Source: Candidatus Latescibacterota bacterium (GTDB lineage Bacteria > Latescibacterota > MWCZ01). Taken from it: a DNA stretch of 64,000 nt. A program made the position numbers and the translations under genes. The stretch is from assembly GCA_022706085.1 (NCBI GenBank), contig JAKJDF010000005.1, positions 1-64,000 of the forward strand. Reading direction: 5' to 3'. Below the pieces are notes generated by a model. It saw only the letters and a program-made list of their open reading frames with translations, did not search any database and was not told the origin of the DNA. Shown piece after piece: positions 8,809-17,624 of this stretch; positions within the stretch are counted from its first letter, which is position 1, and each line of letters begins with the position of its first letter.

Positions 8809-9384
8809 CTATTTGCGAGCGTATCGCCCCATGAGGCTTCCTTTTGCCAGAATGTGACCCTCCATGGCAGCAGTCAAATCACGCAACCGGGCTCCGGAGG
8901 GTAGGTCAAGCACCGCATCCAGCGCGTACACAGTGAAGTAGTACCGGTGCGGGGTCCCCGGCGGCGGACATGGTCCCCCGTAACCCAGTTTCGGGAAATC
9001 GTTTGTGCCGTTGACAGCGCCTTGAGGAACGGTATCCGGCGTTACGCCTTCTGGAAGCCCGTCGATCGAGGGTGGCAGGTTGAACAGGACCCAGTGAACG
9101 AATGTACCCTTGGGAGCGTCGGGATCCGTGCAAATGAGGGCGATGCTCTTCGTCCCGGCTGGCACTCCTGACCACTTGAGCGGCGGCGAGACGTCGTTGC
9201 CCTCGCACGTGTACAGGGCAGGGATCGAGTCTCCTTCGCTGAAGGCTGAGCTTGTCACACGCACCATGGCAGCCCCCTCTCGTGACGGTGGATTCTCGCT
9301 GTTACACGCGCCGGTTCCGGTTGTGAGCAAGGCAAGCGCGAAGACAAGCACCGCACCGTATCCGGAACCGCAAGGCGGTTTCAT
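8809..9384 (-). CDS. YbhB/YbcL-family (PEBP-like) exported protein
   Basis: Phosphatidylethanolamine-binding-protein-like domain of 191 residues behind a signal peptide ending in LTTGTGAC, a weak lipobox, so perhaps a lipoprotein. Family motifs are [38 protein letters not shown] and [22 protein letters not shown]. The family is called Raf-kinase-inhibitor-like, but its bacterial role is unknown. The start at 9384 is preceded by GGGGGATGA and begins the signal peptide; an ATG at 9498 would put 38 non-signal residues before it. The 162 bases upstream, to the subtilase stop, show no other gene. Confidence 0.88.
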   Translation of the reverse strand: MKPPCGSGYGAVLVFALALLTTGTGACNSENPPSREGAAMVRVTSSAFSEGDSIPALYTCEGNDVSPPLKWSGVPAGTKSIALICTDPDAPKGTFVHWVLFNLPPSIDGLPEGVTPDTVPQGAVNGTNDFPKLGYGGPCPPPGTPHRYYFTVYALDAVLDLPSGARLRDLTAAMEGHILAKGSLMGRYARK

Positions 9385-9546
9385 TTCATCCCCCGGTCGT
9401 CGGCCCTCGCTGCGGCCATCCAGAATCACGTTGAGCATTCGCGAGTGATTGCCACGGAAAAGATGAGCAAAAACAGCAGCAGAAGCAACGTATGACACAA
9501 AGTGAGAAAAGCCGAAGGGGACGCGCAGGAGCGCGGGAAGGCAAGC

Positions 9547-11415
9547 CTACCGCGCGATGACCACTCTGCGGGCCGTCGTCGCGTTCCGAAAAGACAGATG
9601 CACCACGTACACGCCGGCCGCCACCCGTCTCCCCAAGTTGTCGCGGCCATCCCACACCAATACCCCGTTGGTTCCCAGAATGGGAATGTACATCTCCCGC
9701 ACCACCTGCCCGTTCACCGCAAAAACCCGGGCACTGAGGAACCCGGACGCACTCCCGGAAGGAACGCGGAAGGCGATACGCGTACCGGGGTTCCCGGGAT
9801 TCGGGGATGGCTGCCCGATCCAGAATGCTCCGGGGTGAGGCACGTCCTCCACACGCACGGACGGTTTCAGCACCAGATGGATTTCACGGGGAAGCATCGG
9901 CAGCACCAGCGTGGTTTCCGCCGACATACTCAACGTGGCGTGTTCGGCGCGCACCCGGTATGTCCCCGGTTCGAGTTTCTCGTAAAGAAACCATCCCCAG
10001 GGCGAGACCAGCCCGCTGCGAACCATGATTCCGGCGGTATCGAAGACATTCACGAACGTCTGGTTCATTGCGCCCCCGGAGAGATCCCCGGTAACCCTTC
10101 CAAACACCGCACTGTCCGCCGCGAGAGCCTTCACGGCGTTGGCTGTACCCCACCCCCGCGTGGTATCAGGCTCCAGAGCATGACTTCCGGAGAGCCTGAG
10201 CGCGGTCCGAACGGCCATCGGGTCCCACGCCGGGTGAGCCTGAAGCAATTGCGCCACCACACCAGCGATCAAGGGAGTGGAGTAACTGGTACCGCTTGCC
10301 GAGGTGTAACCCGCGCTTTCAGATATCATTCGCACGCTGGAACCCAGGGCCACGATATCCGGCTTGATACGGCCATCCGCCGTGGGTCCGAACGAACTGA
10401 AACTCGTCACCGTGCCTGCTGATGTCACCGCGCCGACGGCTATTACCGAATCCCCATCAGCCGGCATGAGCAGTTTGCCGTTCCAGTAACTGGGGGTTCC
10501 CCGCTCGTTGCCGGCGCAGTTTACGACGACGATGCCCTTGCCGGCGGCTTTCTGGGCGGCACGCGTGATGAGGGAGGTATGCCCGTCCAGGTCCGAAAGC
10601 GCGTAATTGGAGTCCGGGTTATCGAAGTAATTGTACCCCACGCTGCTGGAAATCACCCGTGCGCCGAGGGAATCCGCCCATTCCGCAGCCCTGAGCCAGT
10701 AGTCCTCTTCGGAACGAGTCTCAGTGGGACCGTATTCCGTCCGCGCCAGTGCGAACCGTGCACCGTACGCGGGGCCTATCAAAGCACCAGGCTGGTACGC
10801 GCCCAGACACGACAGCACCTGCGAGCCGTGCTGGCTGTATCCCACGATCAGAGTATCCCCATCAATGAAATCCCTGCGTGCAGCGATCTGCAGGTTTTGA
10901 AAGGCGGGATGAGTAAGATAGAGAAACCCCTCGTCAAGAACCGCAATGAGGACTCCCTGCCCGTTCAATCCAAGTGCGTGAAGCGAATCCGCGCCGATCA
11001 TCCGGTTCTGCGTCAACGAAAGTCCGTAGTCGAGCGCGCCGCTGCGGGCGGGCCGCTCGGAAGGGAGCAGCCGGTCAGCAGGCAACGGCTTTTCGCCGCG
11101 CAAGGGGAGAACCGGAGCAACACCGCGCACGAACGGCAGCTCCATGATGGCGGCAAGCTGCTCCTCAGATGCCAAAACACTTGCGCCGTTGAACCAGCGC
11201 GTTGTTGTGCGGACGGGCGCTATCTCGCGCACTCTGGCAAGGTAAACGGGAAAGACCGGCGCATTATCGTCGTCGGCGCGCTGGCCAGGGCCTTTGTCCA
11301 CGAACCAGACCCACCAGGCTCGTGGGTGACCCCGTTCAGGGGTCGTCGCAGAGAATACGGATTCCGCGGCGACAACTGCGACTACAAGAACCTGCCAGAA
11401 GCGCCGCAGAGACAT
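9547..11415 (-). CDS. secreted subtilisin-like serine protease with FlgD-like C-terminal tail
   Basis: Exported S8-family peptidase of 622 residues. A signal peptide (residues 1-22) is followed by a propeptide-like region to about 140. The catalytic Asp lies in IAVLDEGF, the His in YSQHGSQVLSCLG (HGT in most subtilases, HGS here) and the Ser in SGTSYSTPLIAGV; the oxyanion Asn is in VVNCAGNERG. The last 90 residues begin with a Pro-Asn rich linker (GQPSPNPGNPGT) and end in an Ig-like strand set (VWDGRDNLGRRVAAGVYVV), the FlgD-like tail seen on surface or secreted proteins of many FCB and candidate phyla. It is followed downstream by the YbhB-like gene and preceded by lolA, 10 bases away. Confidence 0.93.
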   Translation of the reverse strand: MSLRRFWQVLVVAVVAAESVFSATTPERGHPRAWWVWFVDKGPGQRADDDNAPVFPVYLARVREIAPVRTTTRWFNGASVLASEEQLAAIMELPFVRGVAPVLPLRGEKPLPADRLLPSERPARSGALDYGLSLTQNRMIGADSLHALGLNGQGVLIAVLDEGFLYLTHPAFQNLQIAARRDFIDGDTLIVGYSQHGSQVLSCLGAYQPGALIGPAYGARFALARTEYGPTETRSEEDYWLRAAEWADSLGARVISSSVGYNYFDNPDSNYALSDLDGHTSLITRAAQKAAGKGIVVVNCAGNERGTPSYWNGKLLMPADGDSVIAVGAVTSAGTVTSFSSFGPTADGRIKPDIVALGSSVRMISESAGYTSASGTSYSTPLIAGVVAQLLQAHPAWDPMAVRTALRLSGSHALEPDTTRGWGTANAVKALAADSAVFGRVTGDLSGGAMNQTFVNVFDTAGIMVRSGLVSPWGWFLYEKLEPGTYRVRAEHATLSMSAETTLVLPMLPREIHLVLKPSVRVEDVPHPGAFWIGQPSPNPGNPGTRIAFRVPSGSASGFLSARVFAVNGQVVREMYIPILGTNGVLVWDGRDNLGRRVAAGVYVVHLSFRNATTARRVVIAR

Positions 11416-11425
11416 GTGGGGACCG

Positions 11426-12073
11426 TCAACGGTTTCGGAAGTCGATCACATCGACACCGGGCGGTGGCGTGAACGTGAATACGGAATCGGGAATCGAGGT
11501 GTTGGTCTGAATCGCGTTCATCAGGTACGTCGTGACGTCTCCGCTGACGCTCGTGTACTGCACCTTTTTTGCCAGCCAGCTCCGACCATCAACCCAGACA
11601 CGCATCTTGCTGATGCCCAGGGTAGAGTCACGGGGCGTCACGTCGACCACGTGATGGTCCTCACCGCTCAGCCGCTCGGAGCGCACGTACGTGGTTCGCC
11701 GTTCGTCCGGGAACACAAACAGAAAGTTGTCCGGACGGAGCGGCATCGTCGTCGGGTCGTAGTTCGTGATGATGACCTGACCGGTCGCCGGGGAGTAGCT
11801 CCACACCACTCTCCCGTTGCTGACCACCGTCTGCACGTTTGTCTGGATGCGGAACTTGTTTGGCTTTTTCATGGAGAAGGTGCCGCGCATAGTCTGCGTG
11901 GTGCCGGCCAGCTTCCATTCAAAGGTCTGCTCAAATGCCGCCTGGAAGGAATTGACTTTGTCATAAGTGCCGCGGATTTTCGCCAGAACCTCGTTGCCCG
12001 TAATCGCTCCGGCGGCAACAGACACACCGAGGACGCCCGCCACCATCAGTACCCAACGCCGTACGTGAACCAT
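11426..12073 (-). CDS. lolA: LolA-like outer-membrane lipoprotein carrier protein
   Basis: Periplasmic protein of 215 residues with a signal peptide (LMVAGVLGVSVAAGA). The LolA half-barrel pattern is clear: YDKVNSFQAAFEQTF, then GTFSMKKPNKFRIQT and VVSNGRVVWSYSP, and the DSVFTFTPPPGVDVID tail shared by LolA and LolA-like proteins. LolA ferries lipoproteins from LolCDE to the outer membrane. The start at 12073 follows AAAGG and begins the signal peptide. It heads the minus-strand run that includes the subtilase and is divergent from iorA; the 218 bases between them hold both promoters, but I see no convincing boxes. Confidence 0.85.
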   Translation of the reverse strand: MVHVRRWVLMVAGVLGVSVAAGAITGNEVLAKIRGTYDKVNSFQAAFEQTFEWKLAGTTQTMRGTFSMKKPNKFRIQTNVQTVVSNGRVVWSYSPATGQVIITNYDPTTMPLRPDNFLFVFPDERRTTYVRSERLSGEDHHVVDVTPRDSTLGISKMRVWVDGRSWLAKKVQYTSVSGDVTTYLMNAIQTNTSIPDSVFTFTPPPGVDVIDFRNR

Positions 12074-12291
12074 ATTTGCACCTTTCGCAATGCTGTGTAC
12101 CCAAAAGTGCCACCGCGCTGTCAGAATGTCAATGCAAACCGCGTGCCCCGCAAAGAAGACCCGCCCATCGGAGTGTTGCACCGTTTGGTGACGCGCGCGT
12201 ATTCTCTGAACACGTGTGTTGGCGTCAGGGCGCATATCCGACCGGTTTCGAGGAGGCGTGACGCCGCGGTTCACCTATTCGCGGGGCAGGC

Positions 12292-13920
12292 ATGATTGGT
12301 TCCGAACGTCTGTTGTTAAGTGGGAACGAAGCAGTGGCTCTGGCAATGACGTCCGCCGGAATCACTCTTGGTACCGGCTACCCGGGCACGCCGTCCACGG
12401 AGATTCTGGAAAACTTCTCAGCCCGCGGCGGCCGCGCGCAGTGGTCACCGAACGAGAAAGTTGCTTTCGAGGTTGCCCTGGGAGCGGCCTACGGAGGGGC
12501 TCGTTCGGTGGTAACGATGAAACACGTTGGAGTGAACGTCGCGGCGGACCCTCTGTTTACCGCGGCATACACCGGCGTCCCCGCAGCGCTCATTCTGATA
12601 TCCGCGGACGACCCGGGCATGGCGTCCAGTCAGAATGAGCAGGACAACCGCCACTATGCCGTCGCTGCCGGGGTGCCGATGATTGAACCGTCGGACTCAC
12701 AGGAAGCACACGATTTCTTCCTCCACGCCGTGGCGGTGTCGGAGCGGTGGCACATCCCCGTGCTGTTTCGCATGACAACGCGTGTGTGCCACTCGAAAAC
12801 TATCGTCACAACCGGGTTGAAGCAGGAACCGGAGACGCCAGCGCCGCCCGCGTACACCCGCAGTATCAGGGAGCGTGTGATGATTCCGGCGTACGCGCGG
12901 CCCGCTCACCGCAGACTCAGGCAGAAGCTGGCGGAGATCGCGGAATCCAACGAGGCTTCACCACTGAACACGCGAACGGACGGTGTTCGAACCCTCGGGA
13001 TCATTTCATCGGGAATCGCGGCGATGCATGTCAGAGAGGTGGCACCGGATGCGTCATTCCTGAAACTCGGCACCACGTACCCGCTTCCCATGGGGATCAT
13101 CAAGCGGTTTGCGGAGTCCGTGGACAGGTGCGTTGTGGTGGAGGAAGGTGATCCCTACCTCGCCGACTCCATACGGGCTGCCGGGGTGCGTGTCGACGCG
13201 AAACCGGACATGTACCGGTTTGGCGAACTCAACGTCGGACGTGTCAGACGCATCCTTGCAAACGACACCAGCCCCGAAGAACCGGTCCCCTCGGGGAAGC
13301 CGCCGCAACTGTGCAAAGGCTGCCCCCATCGGGTGGTTTTCGAGGCGTTCCGGGACCTCGGCTGCATTGTTGCCGGAGATATCGGGTGCTACACGCTGGG
13401 TGTTCTGCCACCGTTCGAGGCAATGGATACGTGCGTCTCCATGGGCGCCAGCATCACAGTCGGGCTCGGTCTGCGTCATGTTCTTCCGCGCGAACAGGCA
13501 GTGAAAGTGGTAAGTGTCATCGGAGACAGTACGTTTGCCCACAGCGGACTCAGCGGGCTGGTAGAAATGGTTTACAACCCGCCGGCGACAGGACACGTTG
13601 TTGTGATCGTGGACAACGGCACAACGGCAATGACCGGCCAACAGGAGCACCCGGGGACAGGCCGAACACTCGACCACGAGCCAACAGGCAAACTGGTATT
13701 CGAGGACATTGCCCGTGCAATGGGAATCAAAGAGGTTCATGTCATTGACCCGTTGAAGGAAGAGGGCGAGTTCGCGCGGCTTCTGGCGGGAACGCTTGCC
13801 AAGGAGCAGCCGGCCGTTCTGATCACCCGCAGGCCGTGCCTGCTTGCCGCAGGCAAAATCCGCGCGTACGAACAGCGCGATCTGCAGCAAAAGGAGGCGT
13901 GCGATGCCAACGGGAAGTGA
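12292..13920 (+). CDS. iorA: indolepyruvate:ferredoxin oxidoreductase alpha subunit lacking the C-terminal ferredoxin domain
   Basis: Large subunit of the arylpyruvate oxidoreductase, 542 residues. It decarboxylates indole-, phenyl- or hydroxyphenylpyruvate to arylacetyl-CoA with thiamine diphosphate and ferredoxin. The N-terminal Pyr domain has GNEAVALAMTSAGITLGTGYPG and GVNVAADPLFTAAYTG. The TPP domain has LCKGCPHR, GDIGCYTLG and GASITVGLG, then VDNGTTAMTGQQEHPG. Most IorA proteins end in a domain binding two 4Fe-4S clusters; this one stops right after RRPCLL plus 24 residues with no CxxCxxC run. The iorB ribosome site lies inside the end of the gene (17-base overlap), so the short form looks genuine. 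Confidence 0.93.
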   Translation: MIGSERLLLSGNEAVALAMTSAGITLGTGYPGTPSTEILENFSARGGRAQWSPNEKVAFEVALGAAYGGARSVVTMKHVGVNVAADPLFTAAYTGVPAALILISADDPGMASSQNEQDNRHYAVAAGVPMIEPSDSQEAHDFFLHAVAVSERWHIPVLFRMTTRVCHSKTIVTTGLKQEPETPAPPAYTRSIRERVMIPAYARPAHRRLRQKLAEIAESNEASPLNTRTDGVRTLGIISSGIAAMHVREVAPDASFLKLGTTYPLPMGIIKRFAESVDRCVVVEEGDPYLADSIRAAGVRVDAKPDMYRFGELNVGRVRRILANDTSPEEPVPSGKPPQLCKGCPHRVVFEAFRDLGCIVAGDIGCYTLGVLPPFEAMDTCVSMGASITVGLGLRHVLPREQAVKVVSVIGDSTFAHSGLSGLVEMVYNPPATGHVVVIVDNGTTAMTGQQEHPGTGRTLDHEPTGKLVFEDIARAMGIKEVHVIDPLKEEGEFARLLAGTLAKEQPAVLITRRPCLLAAGKIRAYEQRDLQQKEACDANGK

Positions 13921-14398
13921 CGTTGTGAACGTGGTGATCGCCGGTCTGGGCGGACAGGGCGTGATCAAAGCTTCTGATATCCTGGCGGAAGTCGCGTTCC
14001 GCGCAGGGCATGATGTGAAGAAAAGCGAACTCCACGGAATGAGTCAGAGGGGTGGTTCCGTTTCCAGTGACGTCCGTTTCGGAAACAAAGTATGGAGCCC
14101 GATGGTTCCGTTCGGGTGCGCGGACTACCTTGTGGTACTCTCCTCGGATCAACTGGAAGTCAACCGTCACGTGCTGAAAAAGAATGGCGTCACGCTGCCC
14201 GCAGAACTGGTGGACGTGTCTCGCCTTGGGAGCCCGAGGTGCGTCAACGTCGCTCTTCTCGGAGCATTGAGCACGCACCTCGAGTTCACGGAGGGTCTCT
14301 GGAACGCGGCAATCCGCTCAGGATTCCCAGAAAAACTCCACGAAATGAACATAATGGCCTTTCAACTCGGGCGAATGAGCACGAAAACGGCGCAGTAA
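13904..14398 (+). CDS. iorB: indolepyruvate:ferredoxin oxidoreductase beta subunit
   Basis: Gamma-type (POR_N-like) subunit of 164 residues, somewhat shorter than typical IorB (about 190-200). It shows [37 protein letters not shown] and the adjoining strands typical of 2-oxoacid:ferredoxin oxidoreductases. The start at 13904 is set by AAGGAGG nine bases upstream. It overlaps iorA by 17 bases, indicating translational coupling and equal expression. Confidence 0.93.
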   Translation: MPTGSDVVNVVIAGLGGQGVIKASDILAEVAFRAGHDVKKSELHGMSQRGGSVSSDVRFGNKVWSPMVPFGCADYLVVLSSDQLEVNRHVLKKNGVTLPAELVDVSRLGSPRCVNVALLGALSTHLEFTEGLWNAAIRSGFPEKLHEMNIMAFQLGRMSTKTAQ

Positions 14399-14423
14399 AT
14401 GCGCGTTCACATCGGGGGAGATC

Positions 14424-15761
14424 ATGATGACGAAGACGGCTGGCCACGGTTTCGGCGGGTTCAATCCTGTCAGCGCTCCTGATTACCTGCCTGTGCCGCT
14501 GTTGCGTGACCTGCAGCTTGCACGGCTTCAGCAGATCGTCCGGCGGGCGTATGAGAATGTGAACCACTTCCGCGAACAGATGAACGCACGGGGTCTCAAC
14601 CCGGACAGCATCAAATCGCTTCAGGACATCGGCAAACTGCCATTTACGGTCAAAAACGACCTGCGCGACACCTACCCGTTCGGGCTGTTCGCCAGCCCCA
14701 TGGGTGACATCGTCCGCCTTCACGCCTCCAGTGGGACCACAGGCAAACCGATAGTCGTCGCGTACACCAAGGACGACGTCGAAGTCTGGACAAGTGCGAT
14801 GATGCGGGCGTTTGCAGCGTGCGGAGTCGGCAGCGGAGATATTATCCAGAATGCATACGGGTACGGGCTCTTCACCGGGGGACTTGGTGCGCACTATGGA
14901 GGCGAAGCGCTCGGTGCGACGGTGATCCCGATTTCGGGTGGAAACACAGACCGGCAGATCATGGTGATGAAGGATTTCGGCGTCACGGCAATCGCCTGTA
15001 CGCCAAGCTACTTCCTCCACCTGCTCGAACGCGCATCCGAACTCGGTGTGGATTTCCACGATCTCCGTGTCCGTGTCGGGATATTCGGGGCGGAACCGTG
15101 GAGCGAAACCATGCGACGGCGCATAGAGGAAATGAGCGGCATCAAGGCGTACGACATCTACGGCCTCTCGGAAATCGTCGGCCCGGGAGTCGGGATCGAG
15201 TGTTCCTGTCAGTGCGGATTGCACATCTTTGAGGATCACTTCTACCCCGAAATCATTGACCCGGTCACCAACACGCCGTGCGCTGAAGGAGAAGAGGGCG
15301 AGCTCGTCCTTACTACGCTCAGCAAGCAAGCCATGCCGATGATTCGGTATCGCACGCGGGATATCACGTCGTTTGTTGAAGGCCAGTGCGCGTGCGGGCG
15401 TACACTGCGTCGCATCAAACGCATCGGGCGTCGTGCGGACGACATGTTCATAATCCGCGGGGTGAATGTCTTCCCCTCGCAGATCGAGTCGGCTCTTCTG
15501 GCTGTGGAAGGCACGCTTCCGCACTACCAGATCGTTTTGACGCGCGAAAAAGGGCTGGACCAGATGGAGGTTCAGGTGGAAGTCACCGCCGAGGTGTTCA
15601 GTGACCGTATCGGCGCACTGGAAGCCCTTCATACGAAACTGGAATCAGAGCTGGAGCATACCCTCGGGATCAGAGCGGATGTACGCCTCGTTGAACCGCA
15701 TGCAATCCAGCGAAGCGAAGGCAAAGCGAAACGCGTGATCGACAAACGGAATCTCGGATGA
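14424..15761 (+). CDS. paaK: phenylacetate-CoA ligase (AMP-forming), first copy
   Basis: Adenylate-forming ligase of 445 residues, joining arylacetate, ATP and CoA or, if run backwards, releasing the acid. Motifs are [10 protein letters not shown] (phosphate loop), [34 protein letters not shown] and [20 protein letters not shown] (hinge and C-terminal domain). A CxCG pair (GQCACGRTL) is typical of the PaaK group. GGGGAG precedes the double ATG start. Coming 25 bases after iorB, it probably hydrolyses or supplies arylacetyl-CoA in the same pathway. Confidence 0.92.
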   Translation: MMTKTAGHGFGGFNPVSAPDYLPVPLLRDLQLARLQQIVRRAYENVNHFREQMNARGLNPDSIKSLQDIGKLPFTVKNDLRDTYPFGLFASPMGDIVRLHASSGTTGKPIVVAYTKDDVEVWTSAMMRAFAACGVGSGDIIQNAYGYGLFTGGLGAHYGGEALGATVIPISGGNTDRQIMVMKDFGVTAIACTPSYFLHLLERASELGVDFHDLRVRVGIFGAEPWSETMRRRIEEMSGIKAYDIYGLSEIVGPGVGIECSCQCGLHIFEDHFYPEIIDPVTNTPCAEGEEGELVLTTLSKQAMPMIRYRTRDITSFVEGQCACGRTLRRIKRIGRRADDMFIIRGVNVFPSQIESALLAVEGTLPHYQIVLTREKGLDQMEVQVEVTAEVFSDRIGALEALHTKLESELEHTLGIRADVRLVEPHAIQRSEGKAKRVIDKRNLG

Positions 15762-15795
15762 TCGAAACCGCACGGTACACGAGAAAGGGGGCACC

Positions 15796-16227
15796 ATGAA
15801 AATCCACCAACTGTCGCTGTTCCTCGAGAACAAGCCCGGACAATTGACGGCCCCGTGCCGCGAGCTTGCAGACGCAGGGATTGATATCAGAACTCTGTCG
15901 CTTGCCGACACGCAACAGTTCGGAATTCTGCGGTTGATCGTCTCAGACTGGAAACGGGGATACGAACTGCTGAGAGACAAGGGGTACGTGGTCAAGGACA
16001 CAGAGGTGGTGGCTATTGAGGTACCGGATCGCCCGGGCGGGTTGCTGGAAGTTCTGAAAGTGTTCGAAAAGAGCGCAGTCAACATCGAGTACATGTACGC
16101 TTTTACGTTTGGCAGAGGCGACAAGGCGGTTCTGATTTTCCGATTCGACGACCCCGACGCCGCCATTGCGCTTCTCAATTCAGCCGGCATCAACGTCGTC
16201 GGTAGCGTCGAAGTGTACAACCGCTGA
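15796..16227 (+). CDS. tandem ACT-domain protein
   Basis: 143 residues forming two ACT domains (about 1-70 and 71-143): LSLFLENKPGQLTAPCRELADAGI and later VPDRPGGLLEVLKVFEKS. ACT domains bind amino acids as allosteric signals. A stand-alone two-ACT protein beside PaaK and IorAB is a recurring arrangement, so it probably senses an aromatic amino acid and modulates the ligases (inference). AAAGGGGG lies upstream of the start. Confidence 0.88.
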   Translation: MKIHQLSLFLENKPGQLTAPCRELADAGIDIRTLSLADTQQFGILRLIVSDWKRGYELLRDKGYVVKDTEVVAIEVPDRPGGLLEVLKVFEKSAVNIEYMYAFTFGRGDKAVLIFRFDDPDAAIALLNSAGINVVGSVEVYNR

Positions 16228-16282
16228 CGGGAAGGAGACGCCGGCAATCCTGCGAAGGCAAGCCCGGCAAAGAACCGACGAG

Positions 16283-17611
16283 ATGGCAGAATTCCTTTTT
16301 GAAAACCGGATCTGGGATCCGGCGGAAAAACTTCCGAGGAACGAACTTCAGGCGCTTCAGGTACGCCGACTTCGCGACTGTGTTGCACGCCTGGAAAACG
16401 TTCCGTTCTACAGGAAGGCCTTCGCTCAAGGCAACGTGAACGCTGACAGAATCCGGTCTCTGGACGATCTGAAACGCCTGCCGCTGACAACGAAGGCGGA
16501 TCTCCGCGAACACTACCCGCTCGGCTTCCTTGCAACTCCCCGCAGCGAAATCGTGCGCATCCATGGTTCTACAGGTACAACCGGAAAACCGACGTTCGTC
16601 GCGTACACCCGGGATGACCTTGTGCTCTGGGCGAATCTCTGCGCGCGGTTTCTGGTCGCCGGCGGGCTCCGACCGGAGCACATGGTTCACATTGCGTTCG
16701 GGTACGGGCTGTTCACCGGCGGATTCGGGCTGCATTACGGGGCGGAACTGGTTGGAGCCGCGATAGTCCCCGCGGCAGCAGGAAACACCGAGCGCCAGAT
16801 CGTTCTGATCAATGACTTGCAGGCGGATGTCCTCGTGTGCACGCCAAGTTATGCGCTTAACATCGCGGAAATGATGCGTGCGCAAGGATACACACCGGAC
16901 AAGATCCCCCTCAAGTTCGCGCATTTCGGCGGCGAGCCCTGGACTGAGGACATGCGGCTGGAGATTGAAAGGCAAATGGGTCTGCTTGCCTTTAATAACT
17001 ACGGCCTCAGCGAGGTTATCGGCCCCGGAGTAAGCGGAGAGTGCGTTGTGCGCAACGGGATGCATATCCAGGAGGACCATTTCCTCGTGGAATGCATAGA
17101 TCCGGATACCCTGGAACCAGTCCCCTACGGTGAACCGGGCGAGCTTGTCCTCACCGCGCTTACCAAACAGGCGATGCCGATCCTGCGTTACCGAACACGC
17201 GACATCGCTCGATTGGATCCAACACCGTGCCCCTGTGGCAGAACTGGTATCCGGATGGGGAGAGTCATCGGGCGCAGCGACGACATGCTGATCATCCGGG
17301 GAGCGAACGTCTTTCCGTCACAGATCGAAGAGGCTCTTCTTCGCGTCGAAGGGACGGCACCGCATTACCTGATCGAAGTCGACCGCCCTGGAACGCTGGA
17401 CGAGGTGACCGTCCGGGTGGAGCTGCGTCCGGAGCGTTTTTCGGACAAAATGAGCCAGATGCATGTGTTACGAGAAGACATTGAACGTCAAATCCATATC
17501 GTCGCTGGAATCCGGGCGAACGTGGAGCTTGTAGCGCCTCAGACTCTCGAACGGTTCATCGGGAAAGCGAAGCGCGTGGTAGATCATCGCAAGGAAAAAG
17601 GCCTTATCTGA
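16283..17611 (+). CDS. paaK: phenylacetate-CoA ligase (AMP-forming), second copy
   Basis: Second adenylate-forming ligase of 442 residues, clearly related to but distinct from the first copy. It shows [56 protein letters not shown] and [19 protein letters not shown]. The ATG at 16283 has no good ribosome site, while GGAAGGAG at 16229-16236 fits an upstream in-frame CTG at 16250 better, so the protein may carry about 11 more residues. Two paralogues may serve different aryl acids (phenylacetate versus indoleacetate, for example). Confidence 0.92.
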   Translation: MAEFLFENRIWDPAEKLPRNELQALQVRRLRDCVARLENVPFYRKAFAQGNVNADRIRSLDDLKRLPLTTKADLREHYPLGFLATPRSEIVRIHGSTGTTGKPTFVAYTRDDLVLWANLCARFLVAGGLRPEHMVHIAFGYGLFTGGFGLHYGAELVGAAIVPAAAGNTERQIVLINDLQADVLVCTPSYALNIAEMMRAQGYTPDKIPLKFAHFGGEPWTEDMRLEIERQMGLLAFNNYGLSEVIGPGVSGECVVRNGMHIQEDHFLVECIDPDTLEPVPYGEPGELVLTALTKQAMPILRYRTRDIARLDPTPCPCGRTGIRMGRVIGRSDDMLIIRGANVFPSQIEEALLRVEGTAPHYLIEVDRPGTLDEVTVRVELRPERFSDKMSQMHVLREDIERQIHIVAGIRANVELVAPQTLERFIGKAKRVVDHRKEKGLI

Positions 17612-17624
17612 CCTGAAGGTGTAC

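Noticed and set aside
9547-11415. Assigning the subtilase tail to a type IX secretion signal
   Set aside because: The tail fits a FlgD-like Ig domain, but no por/spr genes are in the window, so the secretion route is left open.
11414-12295. A 293-codon plus-strand frame opposite lolA
   Set aside because: It covers the lolA gene, which has a signal peptide, ribosome site and family motifs; the frame on the other strand has none.
12960-13010. A tRNA-like GTTCGAACC stretch
   Set aside because: It is inside iorA coding sequence and no cloverleaf arms can be paired round it.
13800-13920. A frameshift removing the ferredoxin domain of IorA
   Set aside because: The iorB start with a strong ribosome site overlaps the iorA end, leaving no room for a lost domain.
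14286-15632. A 448-codon open frame on the minus strand across the first paaK
   Set aside because: It lies wholly antisense to a well-supported paaK, is rich in Arg/His/Asp, and shows no known motif; it is a by-product of G+C-rich codon use.
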